Positions 53,063 to 61,878 of a stretch of DNA of 64,000 nucleotides are shown here, piece by piece. The notes beneath the pieces are model-generated. The model made no database searches, was not told the DNA's origin, and saw only the letters and a program-made list of their open reading frames with translations. Position numbers and translations under genes: made by a program. The stretch is from Paracoccaceae bacterium (GTDB taxonomy: Bacteria > Pseudomonadota > Alphaproteobacteria > Rhodobacterales > Rhodobacteraceae): contig JAMWZC010000006.1 in assembly GCA_024304985.1 (NCBI GenBank), forward strand, positions 124,001-188,000. Reading direction: 5' to 3'. Each line of letters begins with the position of its first letter. Positions within the stretch are counted from its first letter, which is position 1.

Positions 53063-53221
53063 ATGGAAGTCCTGTCCTATCTGATTCCGATCTCGCTGCT
53101 GTTGGGCGGTGTGGGGCTTGTCGCCTTCATCTACACCGTGCGCACCAACCAATATGACGACCCCGAGGGCGACGCCCGTCGCATCCTGAACGACGATTGG
53201 GACGATCACCCCAAGCCGTGA
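53063..53221 (+). CDS. ccoS: cbb3 oxidase assembly protein CcoS
   Basis: A 52-residue protein missed by a usual length cut-off. Start MEVLSYLIPISLLLGGVGLV forms one membrane helix, and the acidic tail YDDPEGDARRILNDDW is the CcoS signature. It is required to insert haem b and CuB into CcoN. The ATG is 4 nt after the ccoI stop, so translation is coupled. Last gene of ccoGHIS. Confidence 0.95.
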   Translation: MEVLSYLIPISLLLGGVGLVAFIYTVRTNQYDDPEGDARRILNDDWDDHPKP

Positions 53222-53294
53222 CACGGGGTCCGCGTTGCCTCTTGAAGGAGCTATCCTCCGGGGTGGCGGAAAGCCCCTGAACCGTCTGCCGTGA

Positions 53295-55079
53295 TCAGCT
53301 TGGCCCGATCATGAAGCACTGCACCTGACGGGCTTGCAGGCGACGGCAGGCCAGATCCGCGCTTTCGCGGGTCATGCCCATGAAATTGGCATCAAATCCG
53401 CCATTTCCCTGCACGATCTTGCGGAGGGTTCCGTCCAGCGTATTGACCTCTTTCAAGGCGGTCTGGAGCAGGACCTTCTCGGCGGCATGGCGACTTCCGA
53501 AGCGACCCACATTGATACCCCAGTGACGACCACCCGAGGTGCTGATCCGTGTGACGACCTCCGGTTCGGGCGCGGTCGCCATCTCGGCTACGGCGGCGGG
53601 TGCGTCGGTGCGCACGGTCTCTTCGCTGGGCAGGCTGGCCAGAACGACCAGACCCTCGGGCCGGGCGCGGGGTTTGATGGCGGCAGGAGGCGCGGTCCGG
53701 GACACGGCTACCTCGACAGCCGCCTCTGGCGCAGCAGAGGTTTCGGCAAGGGCTGCGGGTGCCTCAGGCAGCGCGTCGGCCACTGCTTCCGCCAGTTCTG
53801 CGATCTCTGTCGTCTCCTCGGACGTGTCCGCGGCCAGAGCCAGCGCTGTATCCGGCACTTCGGCGGCGGGCGCTGTGGTGTTGTCTGCGACAGCAACGGG
53901 ACGCTCTGGAATGGCGAGCGGCGGGTTAATGGCGGCCAAGGCCGGAACCGGCTCTGCGGCGGGCACCTGCGTCTGTGCCACTTCAACCGCGGCGGTCTGG
54001 GCCGCGACCTCGGTCAAGGCTTGGGTGATGTCATCCTTGAGCGCCACGATGACGGGGGCAGGCGCGCCCGATCCTGGCCGCGCGACGGGGCGAAGGCTGG
54101 ACGAAACGGCGGTCACCAGCCGGATCGTCTTGCCCGCAGCCGGACGTCCGCTGACCGAGGCTACAACCGCTGCGACCTGGTTCTCGACATCGCCCTCGCT
54201 GGGGCCGCGACCTGGTATGGCATCCGGTTTTGCAGGTTTGCGCAGCGCCACGCGGGACGGGGCCTTCTTGAAGCCAAGATCAAGCAGTTCTGCCACGCGT
54301 TGGTTGCGTGACACGGTCGAACGTCCGCCGAACACCGTCGCAATGATCCGGGTGCCGCCACGTTCCGCCGAGGCGACAAGGTTGAACCCCGCTGCACGGG
54401 TATATCCCGTCTTGATCCCGTCCGCGCCACGATAGGCATCCAGAAGGCGGCGGTTGGTGTTGTTCACATGCGCAATGCCCGCATCGGTCGAGCGGCGCGA
54501 GAACAGATTATAATACTCGGGAAAATCATAAAGCATGTGACGACCAAGGATCGTCATGTCGCGCGCCGTGGACATATGCCCCTCGGCTGTCAGCCCGTGC
54601 ATGTTCTTGAAGGTCGTGCGCGTCATGCCCATCGCGGCCGCGGTGCGGTTCATCCGGCGGGCATAGGCCGCCTCGGACCCTTCGATGGCCACTCCGATGG
54701 CATGGGCCGCGTCATTGGCCGATTTGATCGCCGCGGCACGAATCAGATAACGCAGCTTGATTTTCTGACCTGCGCGCAATCCCAGCTTGCTGGGCGGCTC
54801 GGCTGCGGCCTCGCGCGTGATCGTCACATCGGTATCAAGGCTGATCTCGCCCCGCTCGATGGCCTGAAACGCGACATAGAGCGTCATCATCTTGGTCAGA
54901 GAGGCCGGATGCAATCGGGTGTCGGCATTCTCGGAATGGAGCACTTCTCCATTCCGCGCATCCATGACCATTGCCGCATATGGCGCTGCCCTCACGCTGA
55001 GCGGAAGCACAACGATCAACCATATGGCTGTGAATAGAAATAGCCCGTATCGGGCCGGCTGCCTACGCCGCACCTTCAT
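53295..55079 (-). CDS. D-alanyl-D-alanine carboxypeptidase (S11) with SPOR domain
   Basis: A 594-residue periplasmic penicillin-binding protein of the DacA class that trims peptidoglycan stem peptides. A signal/membrane segment (YGLFLFTAIWLIVVLPLSVRAAP) is followed by the S11 motifs SLTK (SxxK), SAN (SxN) and KTG in DGIKTGYT. Some 200 residues of low-complexity Ala/Val/Pro/Glu linker follow, and a C-terminal SPOR domain (HWGINVGRFGSRHAAEKVLLQ) binds denuded septal glycan. ATG 55079 follows AGAAGGCAGTGACA. A SPOR tail suggests action at the division site. Confidence 0.93.
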   Translation of the reverse strand: MKVRRRQPARYGLFLFTAIWLIVVLPLSVRAAPYAAMVMDARNGEVLHSENADTRLHPASLTKMMTLYVAFQAIERGEISLDTDVTITREAAAEPPSKLGLRAGQKIKLRYLIRAAAIKSANDAAHAIGVAIEGSEAAYARRMNRTAAAMGMTRTTFKNMHGLTAEGHMSTARDMTILGRHMLYDFPEYYNLFSRRSTDAGIAHVNNTNRRLLDAYRGADGIKTGYTRAAGFNLVASAERGGTRIIATVFGGRSTVSRNQRVAELLDLGFKKAPSRVALRKPAKPDAIPGRGPSEGDVENQVAAVVASVSGRPAAGKTIRLVTAVSSSLRPVARPGSGAPAPVIVALKDDITQALTEVAAQTAAVEVAQTQVPAAEPVPALAAINPPLAIPERPVAVADNTTAPAAEVPDTALALAADTSEETTEIAELAEAVADALPEAPAALAETSAAPEAAVEVAVSRTAPPAAIKPRARPEGLVVLASLPSEETVRTDAPAAVAEMATAPEPEVVTRISTSGGRHWGINVGRFGSRHAAEKVLLQTALKEVNTLDGTLRKIVQGNGGFDANFMGMTRESADLACRRLQARQVQCFMIGPS

Positions 55080-55360
55080 TGTCACTGCCTTCTGCCTCAA
55101 GCCGCCGATATTTCGGTCGGTCATTTTTTTATATGAGTTCAGGCTAACACAGGCACAAAGTTGAATAAAGTGTTCATTTGTAAAGCGTTTCACGGTGGGG
55201 TTGCATCATCCAGACCAGATTTCGCAACATGTGGTAGGTATGCAGGCGGACATCCTCAACCCATGGCCTGAATGGGGGACGAGGAAGGTCACGACCGGGC
55301 GCGGGTTCACGCCGATGTCAGGCAAGAGACCGGTCAATTGTGACCCTATTGCTGCAATTC

Positions 55361-56062
55361 TCAGCCGATTTCACGAACCAGATCGGCCAAAGCGCCCAGA
55401 TCTGGCAGTTCCCGATACCGTGGCGCGGTGCTGGGTGTTTCGGCCATCTCGATCTCCCAGACCAGACCATGTGGCACATGCACACCCCAACCGCCCGCCT
55501 CGATTACGGGCACCACGTCCGAACGCATCGAATCGCCCACCATCATCGCGCGTGCGGCCCCGTCACCATGGCGTGCAAAAATTCCCTCATAGACAGGGGT
55601 CGTCTTGGCCGAAACGATTTCGACACCGTCGAACAGATCGCCAAGTCCGGATTGTGCCAGCTTGCGTTCCTGATCCAGCAGATCGCCCTTGGTGATCAGA
55701 AGCACACGGTGCGTGCCCGCTACGGCGGTGACGGCCTCGCGCGCATGCGGCAGAAGTTCGATCGGATGGCGCAGCATGTCTTGCCCGGCGGCGATCAGTT
55801 CCGCGATGACGCTGGCGGGCACCCGCTGCGCGGTCACTTCGATTGCGGTCTCGATCATCGACAGGACAAAGCCCTTGATCCCGAAACCGTAGTGGCCAAG
55901 GTTCCGTCTTTCCGCCTCGAGGAGACGCGCCATCAGATGATCAGTGTCGGCATGATCGCGCAGCAGGTCGGCAAATCGTTCTTGTGTCAGCCGGAAGAAG
56001 CGCTCGTTCTGCCAGAGGGTATCGTCGGCATCAAAGCCTATTGTGGTCAAATTCTGCATCAC
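55361..56062 (-). CDS. HAD superfamily hydrolase
   Basis: A 233-residue phosphatase-like protein of the haloacid dehalogenase fold. Motif I is FDADDTLWQNE (nucleophile Asp near residue 11), motif II has ITKGD, and motif III/IV is MVGDSMRSDV. A helical cap lies between about residues 20 and 90 (subfamily I). It probably dephosphorylates a small metabolite; the substrate is not known. The 281-nt gap to the carboxypeptidase gene shows no further gene. Confidence 0.9.
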   Translation of the reverse strand: MMQNLTTIGFDADDTLWQNERFFRLTQERFADLLRDHADTDHLMARLLEAERRNLGHYGFGIKGFVLSMIETAIEVTAQRVPASVIAELIAAGQDMLRHPIELLPHAREAVTAVAGTHRVLLITKGDLLDQERKLAQSGLGDLFDGVEIVSAKTTPVYEGIFARHGDGAARAMMVGDSMRSDVVPVIEAGGWGVHVPHGLVWEIEMAETPSTAPRYRELPDLGALADLVREIG

Positions 56063-56186
56063 TTCCCCGCCGATCCCGGCGCACCCTCTTTTCTAAACGC
56101 CTCCGGAGGTTATATAACCCGGTCAAAGCCAGCCAAACATGCATACCAAACCAAAGTAGCGCCAGATGATCCAGCGGCCCCTTCAT

Positions 56187-56504
56187 ATGTCTGACAAGAA
56201 AGACGCCGACGGTGATGCCTCGGTCGTGGTGCAGACTCGGCCCAAGACCAAGCGACCGCCGCTTTACAAGGTTTTGTTGCTGAATGACGACTATACGCCG
56301 ATGGAGTTCGTCGTGCATGTGCTGGAACGATTTTTCGGCATGTCACACGCGCAGGCTTTCGAGATCATGCTGACGGTGCATAAAAAGGGGCTGGCTGTTG
56401 TCGGCGTGTTCAGCCATGAGATTGCAGAGACAAAGGTGACACAGGTGATGGATTTTGCCCGGCGTCACCAGCACCCGCTGCAATGCACGATGGAAAAAGA
56501 ATAA
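56187..56504 (+). CDS. clpS: ATP-dependent Clp protease adaptor ClpS
   Basis: A 105-residue adaptor that delivers N-degron proteins to ClpAP. The N-terminal 30 residues are flexible and polar. The core [20 protein letters not shown] contains the substrate-pocket NDDYTPM and contacts ClpA, and [19 protein letters not shown] follows. An in-frame ATG at 56166 would add seven residues; neither has a strong ribosome site. It lies 4 nt before the rRNA methyltransferase gene, so they are likely co-transcribed. Confidence 0.94.
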   Translation: MSDKKDADGDASVVVQTRPKTKRPPLYKVLLLNDDYTPMEFVVHVLERFFGMSHAQAFEIMLTVHKKGLAVVGVFSHEIAETKVTQVMDFARRHQHPLQCTMEKE

Positions 56505-56508
56505 TCCC

Positions 56509-57516
56509 ATGTTGACCGAACGCCTGTCGCTGGCCCTGTCGGGTGGCGACCTGATCCTGCCGGCGACCGGCCGTATCGCCGTGTTCGCGCCGCGTGCGGG
56601 GACGGATCTGACGATTCTGCCGCAGGACCGTGTCCAGGTGATCACCGGCTTCAAACCCGATCATGACGCCTTCACCGCCGCGCAATATGCCTGTGCGCGG
56701 CAGCCTGAGGGCAGCTACGCCGCCGCTCTGGTCTGTCTGCCCCGTGCCAAGGCGCAAGGGCGGGCCTTGCTGGCGCAGGCCTGCGCGGTGGTGGGGAACG
56801 GTGGGCTGATCATCTTGGACGGCCAGAAGACCGACGGGATCGAGTCGATGCTGCGTGACCTACGAGGGCAGGGCGTTCCGCCTTCGGTTCTGTCCAAGGC
56901 GCATGGCAAGATCATCTGGTTTGACGCCCGACCCATGCCCGCCGATTGGCACGCCCGCGGCCCGCAGCCTGTTGAGGGTGGTTTTGTCACCGCCGAGGGC
57001 GTCTTTTCTGCCGACGGAATTGATCCGGCCTCGCGGCTTCTGGCGGACAGCCTGCCAGATAAACTCGGCGCGCATCTTGTCGATCTGGGCGGCGGCTGGG
57101 GCTATCTTGCCGCGCGTATCCTGGAACGGGATAGCGTCCAAAGCCTTGATCTGGTCGAGGCGGACCATGCCGCCCTGGATTGCGCGCGCAGCAATGTGAG
57201 CGACCCGCGTGCGCGGTTTCACTGGGCCGATGCCACTACATGGCGGCCGGGCACACCGGTGGACGGGGTCGTCATGAATCCCCCTTTCCACGCAGGTCGC
57301 GCGGCTGACCCAGATCTGGGTCGTGCTTTCATTGCTGCCGCTGCCGCGATGTTGACGGCTCAGGGGCGGCTGTGGATGGTAGCCAATCGCCATCTGCCTT
57401 ATGAGGCGGCGCTGACTCAACATTTCGCCGAAGTGTCAGAACTGACCGGCGACAACCGGTTCAAGATTTTGCTTGCCGCGCGCCCTCTGGTTGCGAAGTC
57501 TCGCACCCGGCGCTGA
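56509..57516 (+). CDS. 16S rRNA (guanine-N2)-methyltransferase, RsmC-like
   Basis: A 335-residue tandem-domain methyltransferase. The N-terminal half is a degenerate SAM fold used for RNA binding. The C-terminal half has the SAM loop VDLGGGWGYLAARI (near residue 188) and the catalytic NPPF motif in VMNPPFHAG (about 259), as in RsmC and RlmG, which methylate guanine in rRNA. ATG 56509 gives the expected start. RsmC versus RlmG cannot be fixed by eye. It is in line with clpS. Confidence 0.88.
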   Translation: MLTERLSLALSGGDLILPATGRIAVFAPRAGTDLTILPQDRVQVITGFKPDHDAFTAAQYACARQPEGSYAAALVCLPRAKAQGRALLAQACAVVGNGGLIILDGQKTDGIESMLRDLRGQGVPPSVLSKAHGKIIWFDARPMPADWHARGPQPVEGGFVTAEGVFSADGIDPASRLLADSLPDKLGAHLVDLGGGWGYLAARILERDSVQSLDLVEADHAALDCARSNVSDPRARFHWADATTWRPGTPVDGVVMNPPFHAGRAADPDLGRAFIAAAAAMLTAQGRLWMVANRHLPYEAALTQHFAEVSELTGDNRFKILLAARPLVAKSRTRR

Positions 57517-57552
57517 AATCGGCTAGCGTCCCCGGAACAACGGAGATCCCCC

Positions 57553-58356
57553 ATGTCCTTTTCCATCAGTGGCAAGACCGCGATCGTGACCGGAGGCGCC
57601 TATGGCATCGGCCATGCCATCGGGCGACACTTTCTGGACAAGGGCGCCAATGTCGTCTTTGCCGATCTGGACGAAGACCGCCTGCGCAAGGAACTTGGTC
57701 CCAATGAAGATGGCAACAGCCACCGCTATTTCGCAGGCGACCTGCGCGAGAGGCTGACAATTGCCAACCTGCTTTCGGCCACGATCGACGCCTTCGACCG
57801 GGTCGATATTCTGGTGAACGGCGCGCGGCAGATCACAACGACCGATGCGCTGGACCCCGAAGACAGCTCTGTCGATACTTTGCTTGAGCAGAACCTGCTC
57901 ACCTCCCTGCGCCTGTCGCAGATGGTGGCCCGGCGCATGATCAAACAGGCCGAGGATCTGGAAGAGAATGAACCGGCTGGCACCATCGTCAACATCTCTT
58001 GCCTTGCGGCACAGCGCACGCATCCTGATCTGATGGGCTATTCCATTTCGACCGCCGCGCTGGATCAGATGACCCGGTCGCTTGCGCTGGCGCTGGCTCC
58101 GCACCGGATCCGGGTGAACGCCGTGGCCTTCGGCTCTGTCATGTCGGCCAGCCTCAAGGCGGCGATCAAGGACAACCCCGATTACCGCGACCAGATCATA
58201 GCACGCACGCCCTTGGGTCGGATCGCGCCGCCTTCGGAACTGGCCGAGGCGGTGCAATATCTGGCCTCCGATTGCTCCAGTTTCATGACCGGTCAGATCA
58301 TGACCGTCGATGGTGGACGCGGGCTGCTGGACCCGGTGATCGCACCGGCCCATTGA
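57553..58356 (+). CDS. SDR family protein with altered catalytic residues
   Basis: A 267-residue classical short-chain dehydrogenase fold. The cofactor loop TGGAYGIGHAIG is at residues 13-24 and the structural motif VNGA at 88. The catalytic set is abnormal: the Tyr of YSIST is at 163, but the Lys four residues later is Thr167, and the position of the catalytic Ser (Tyr minus 13) is Cys150 in NISCLAA. Such a change normally cripples oxidoreductase activity, so it may be a binding or regulatory protein, or use other residues. A dispersed-repeat copy follows the stop, then hemF. Confidence 0.9.
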   Translation: MSFSISGKTAIVTGGAYGIGHAIGRHFLDKGANVVFADLDEDRLRKELGPNEDGNSHRYFAGDLRERLTIANLLSATIDAFDRVDILVNGARQITTTDALDPEDSSVDTLLEQNLLTSLRLSQMVARRMIKQAEDLEENEPAGTIVNISCLAAQRTHPDLMGYSISTAALDQMTRSLALALAPHRIRVNAVAFGSVMSASLKAAIKDNPDYRDQIIARTPLGRIAPPSELAEAVQYLASDCSSFMTGQIMTVDGGRGLLDPVIAPAH

Positions 58357-58404
58357 CCGGCGCTGACGGATGGGGGCGCTGCCCCCGTCCTGCGGACTCC
58401 CCCG

Positions 58405-58427
58405 GGATATTTGCTGCAAGAAGAAAC
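58405..58427 (+). repeat. Dispersed 3'-flank element, copy 3
   Basis: GGATATTT, GCTG, CAAGAAGAAAC, 49 nt after the SDR stop. A GGGGGC-GCT-GCCCCC hairpin (58372-58386) precedes it. Confidence 0.7.
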
Positions 58428-58512
58428 GGACTTGGGACAATGGGCGTCTGGCGCTGTGTGTTTCCGGCTGCTAGGTTTTCCGGAAGAGAGATCATCCACA
58501 CAGGACGCCGTA

Positions 58513-59421
58513 ATGACCCAGACCTCCGCTCTTGCCCCGGCCATGCAGACCGAGAAGGAGACCGCCGCCGCATGGTTCCGTCAGTTGCGGGATGACATCG
58601 TGGCCGCATTCGAGAAGTTGGAGGATACGCAGACCGAAGGCCCCACCGCCAGCTTGCCGGCAGGTCGGTTCGAGGTGACGCAGACGAAACGGTCCTCCGA
58701 AGACGGATCGGACGCGGGTGGCGGATTGATGAGCGTGATGCGCGGCGGTCGCGTGTTCGAGAAGGTGGGCGTCAATATCTCGACTGTCTATGGCACGCTG
58801 GGCGCGCGCGCGCAGAAGGCTATGGCCGCGCGCGGCGTGCCGGGGATGGAGGATGATCCACGTTTCTGGGCGTCCGGCATCAGCCTTGTGGCGCATATGC
58901 AGAATCCCCATTGCCCGGCTGTCCATATGAACACGCGCATGTTCTGGACCCCCGGCGCATGGTGGTTCGGTGGCGGGTCCGACCTGAACCCCTGCATCGA
59001 ATATGCCGAGGATACGGCCCATTTCCATGATTTGCAGAAAGCCCATCTGGACCCGCACGGAGAAGCGCATTACCCGCGCCTCAAGGCATGGGCGGATGAG
59101 TATTTCTTTGTCCCGCATCGCGGCCGTGCGCGCGGCGTGGGTGGCATCTTTCTGGACGATCACAACACGGGCGATTGGGCGCAGGATTTCACCCTGATTC
59201 AGGATATCGGCCGCGCCTTCCTGCCGGCCTATCTGCCGCTGGTGGAAAGGCGCCGCACCCAGCCTTGGACGGAAGCCGACAAGGACGTGCAACTGGTGCA
59301 TCGCGGCCTCTATGCCGAATACAATCTGGTCTATGATCGTGGTACCAAATTCGGCCTGGAAACGGGCCATGACGCCAATGCCGTGCTGATGAGTTTGCCG
59401 CCACTGGCCAAGTGGGTCTGA
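58513..59421 (+). CDS. hemF: Oxygen-dependent coproporphyrinogen III oxidase
   Basis: A 302-residue cytoplasmic enzyme that uses oxygen to make protoporphyrinogen IX. Signature segments VGVNISTVYG, NPHCPAVHMNTRMFW and WWFGGGSDLNPCIEY are all present, as is the C-terminal RGTKFGLETGHDANAVLMSLPP. Together with the oxygen-independent hemN at 41985 it lets haem synthesis run with or without air. The in-frame extension upstream of ATG 58513 is rejected on family length. Its own terminator follows. Confidence 0.97.
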   Translation: MTQTSALAPAMQTEKETAAAWFRQLRDDIVAAFEKLEDTQTEGPTASLPAGRFEVTQTKRSSEDGSDAGGGLMSVMRGGRVFEKVGVNISTVYGTLGARAQKAMAARGVPGMEDDPRFWASGISLVAHMQNPHCPAVHMNTRMFWTPGAWWFGGGSDLNPCIEYAEDTAHFHDLQKAHLDPHGEAHYPRLKAWADEYFFVPHRGRARGVGGIFLDDHNTGDWAQDFTLIQDIGRAFLPAYLPLVERRRTQPWTEADKDVQLVHRGLYAEYNLVYDRGTKFGLETGHDANAVLMSLPPLAKWV

Positions 59422-59449
59422 CCATCCGGCAATGACGATGCACAAGGGT

Positions 59450-59471
59450 AAAGGGGCCGAAAGGCCCCTTT
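59450..59471 (+). terminator. Terminator of hemF
   Basis: AAAGGGGCC (59450-59458) pairs with GGCCCCTTT (59463-59471) around loop GAAA. Confidence 0.8.
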
Positions 59472-59529
59472 CTCACATCAGGCACCAATGGTGTATCCGC
59501 TTGATATCTTTTGATATTCGACAGTTTGC

Positions 59530-59543
59530 TTGACCCATGTCAA
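59530..59543. promoter_or_regulatory. FNR-type site before cytochrome c peroxidase
   Basis: TTGAC-CCAT-GTCAA, 78 bp before the peroxidase ATG. Two TTGATAT words occur just upstream (59511 and 59521) and may be half-sites. Confidence 0.82.
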
Positions 59544-59621
59544 GGCGGCCTGCCCCCGAACATGCGATCCTGTGCTTATGGATACGTGCGAGTTCCTTTT
59601 CGGGTTCTGGAGGCCCAAGCG

Positions 59622-60668
59622 ATGAAAAAATCCATTCTGACATTTGCGGGCGCATTCGCCCTGTCAGCCATGCCCCATCTTGCCGGGGCGTCCGATCTGC
59701 GCGAGGCTGCGCTTGAGATGTTCAAGCCGCTCCCCTCGACTTTGCCCGCGCTGAACGAGAATACCATTACCCCCGAGAAGGTGGCACTGGGCAAGGCTCT
59801 GTTCTTCGATCCGCGCATGTCCGCTTCGGGCGTGTTTTCCTGCAACTCCTGTCACAACCTCGCGACGGGCGGGGATGACAACATGGAGACCTCGATCGGT
59901 CACGCCTGGCAGAAGGGGCCGCGCAACTCTCCGACGGTGTTGAACTCTGTCTTCAACGAGGCGCAGTTCTGGGACGGACGCGCCGCTGACCTGGCCGAGC
60001 AGGCCAAGGGGCCGGTGCAGGCAGGTGTCGAAATGGCGAACACGCCGGAAAACGTGATCGCCACGCTGAACTCGATGCCGCAATATGTGGACTGGTTCAA
60101 GGCCGCCTTCCCCGCAGAGGCCGATCCTGTGACCTTCGACAACTTTGCCAAGGCGATCGAAGCCTATGAGGCGACGCTGATCACCCCCTCGCCCTTTGAT
60201 GCCTTCCTGAATGGCGACGATGGTGCCTTGAACGAGATTGAGCAAGCCGGGCTGGAGCTGTTCATGGACAAGGGCTGCGCCGCTTGCCACAACGGTGTGA
60301 ACATTGGCGGCAATGGCTATTACCCGTTCGGCCTGATCGAAAAGCCGGGTGCGGATGTCTTGCCGCCGGATGACAAGGGGCGCTACCAAGTCACAGCGAC
60401 AGCGGACGATTCCTACGTGTTCCGCGCCTCGCCCCTGCGCAACATCGACCAGACAGCGCCGTATTTCCACTCGGGCAAGGTGTGGGATCTGCGGGTCGCC
60501 GTAGCGATCATGGGCACGTCGCAGTTGGGTGAAGAGCTGAACGATCAGGAAGTCGATCAGATCGTGGCCTTCCTCGGTTCGCTGACCGGAGCCATGCCTG
60601 AGGTGGTCTATCCCGTCCTGCCACCAGAAACCGCAGCCACGCCGCGGCCGACGGGTGAGGTGAAGTGA
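59622..60668 (+). CDS. Dihaem cytochrome c peroxidase
   Basis: A 348-residue periplasmic peroxidase that reduces hydrogen peroxide with electrons from cytochrome c. A signal peptide (MKKSILTFAGAFALSAMPHLAGA) leads. The peroxidatic haem is Cys74-x-x-Cys77-His78 and the electron-transfer haem Cys219-x-x-Cys222-His223. FHSGKVWDLRVAVAIMGTSQLG contains the C-haem loop. ATG 59622 follows GGAGGCCCAAGCG. The FNR site upstream fits known FNR control of these enzymes. It ends at a strong terminator. Confidence 0.95.
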   Translation: MKKSILTFAGAFALSAMPHLAGASDLREAALEMFKPLPSTLPALNENTITPEKVALGKALFFDPRMSASGVFSCNSCHNLATGGDDNMETSIGHAWQKGPRNSPTVLNSVFNEAQFWDGRAADLAEQAKGPVQAGVEMANTPENVIATLNSMPQYVDWFKAAFPAEADPVTFDNFAKAIEAYEATLITPSPFDAFLNGDDGALNEIEQAGLELFMDKGCAACHNGVNIGGNGYYPFGLIEKPGADVLPPDDKGRYQVTATADDSYVFRASPLRNIDQTAPYFHSGKVWDLRVAVAIMGTSQLGEELNDQEVDQIVAFLGSLTGAMPEVVYPVLPPETAATPRPTGEVK

Positions 60669-60695
60669 ACCCGACCGCAATCTGTCAGAAAACGA

Positions 60696-60727
60696 GAACG
60701 CGCAAGGTTGCCCTTGCGCGTTCCTTT
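60696..60727. terminator. Terminator between peroxidase and hemE genes
   Basis: GAACGCGCAAGG (60696-60707) pairs perfectly with CCTTGCGCGTTC (60712-60723), loop TTGC, then CTTT. It can serve both convergent genes. Confidence 0.88.
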
Positions 60728-60747
60728 GGCTCGCCGATGTCCGCGCG

Positions 60748-61779
60748 TCAGTTCCCGCGCACCGTGTCGATCATCAACTGCACATTGGCCGGGTCCGCAT
60801 CAGGTGTGATCCCGTGGCCGAGGTTGAAGATATGCGGGCCGTTCTTCAGGGCCTGCACGATCCGCCGTGTTTCATCCACCAGCGCCTGACCGCCCGTCAC
60901 CATATGCGATGACTTGAGGTTGCCCTGCACGCAACTGTCGGGCTGCACATGCTGTGCCACCCATGCCGCATCCACCGAATCGTCCACAGCCACGCAATCG
61001 GCCCCGGTCGCCTTGGCAAAGCCGACATACTTGTCGCCGGCCTCCCGCGGGAAGGCGATGACGGGGATGCCGGGGTGTCTGGCCTTCAGCGCCGCGATGA
61101 TTTCTTTCGCGGGTTCAAGCGCATAGGCGTCGAAATCAGCACCTTTGAGCGATCCCGCCCAACTGTCGAACAGTTTGACCACTTCGGCCCCGGCGTCGAT
61201 CTGCGCGGACAGATATTCGATGGTGGCGGCGGTAATCCGCGCCAGAAGCGCTTCGAACACCGGGCGGTTCTCGGCCTTCAAGGCGTGGGCCGGGCCTTGA
61301 TCCTTGGTGCCCTGTCCCGCGATCATGTAGGTGGCCACTGTCCAAGGCGCGCCCGCGAATCCGATCAGCGTCGTTTCACGCGGCAGTTCGCGGCTGAGGA
61401 TCCGCACGGTTTCATAAACCGGGTTCAGCGTCTCATGGATGGCGTCCACGGGTTTGAGCGCATCCACACCAGCCTGCGTGGTGATGGTGGACAGGCGCGG
61501 CCCTTCGCCGGTGACAAACCAAAGATCCGCACCCAAAGCCTGCGGCACCAGCAGAATGTCGGCAAACAGGATCGCCGCATCAAACCCGTAGCGGCGGATC
61601 GGCTGCAGCGTCACCTCGGCCGCCAATTCGCTGTTGTAGCACAGCGACAGGAAATCACCGGCCTTCTCGCGCGTGGCGCGGTATTCGGGAAGGTAACGCC
61701 CCGCTTGCCGCATCATCCAGATCGGCGGCGTGTCCAATGTTTCCCCGGCCAGCGCCCGCAAAATCGTTTTATTGGTCAT
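60748..61779 (-). CDS. hemE: Uroporphyrinogen decarboxylase
   Basis: A 343-residue cytoplasmic enzyme making coproporphyrinogen III. The signature [17 protein letters not shown] is at about residues 18-34, with the substrate-binding Arg pair. [12 protein letters not shown] holds the catalytic Asp. [14 protein letters not shown] and FDSWAG are the other conserved loops. It is divergent from hemC with 99 nt between them, so two successive-pathway genes share a promoter region. AAGGAAACAGAT precedes the ATG. Confidence 0.97.
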   Translation of the reverse strand: MTNKTILRALAGETLDTPPIWMMRQAGRYLPEYRATREKAGDFLSLCYNSELAAEVTLQPIRRYGFDAAILFADILLVPQALGADLWFVTGEGPRLSTITTQAGVDALKPVDAIHETLNPVYETVRILSRELPRETTLIGFAGAPWTVATYMIAGQGTKDQGPAHALKAENRPVFEALLARITAATIEYLSAQIDAGAEVVKLFDSWAGSLKGADFDAYALEPAKEIIAALKARHPGIPVIAFPREAGDKYVGFAKATGADCVAVDDSVDAAWVAQHVQPDSCVQGNLKSSHMVTGGQALVDETRRIVQALKNGPHIFNLGHGITPDADPANVQLMIDTVRGN

Positions 61780-61878
61780 ATCTGTTTCCTTCGGTTGACA
61801 GTTTCGTCCCCTCTGGGCGGCAAGATGTCAAGCATCTGGTGCTTGTCAGGTCTGCTTTACATGACTAACAACTGTCTC

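Noticed and set aside
60949-61878. An apparent 310-residue extension of HemC
   Set aside because: It is antisense to hemE and lacks any domain; ATG 61879 yields the normal HemC length.
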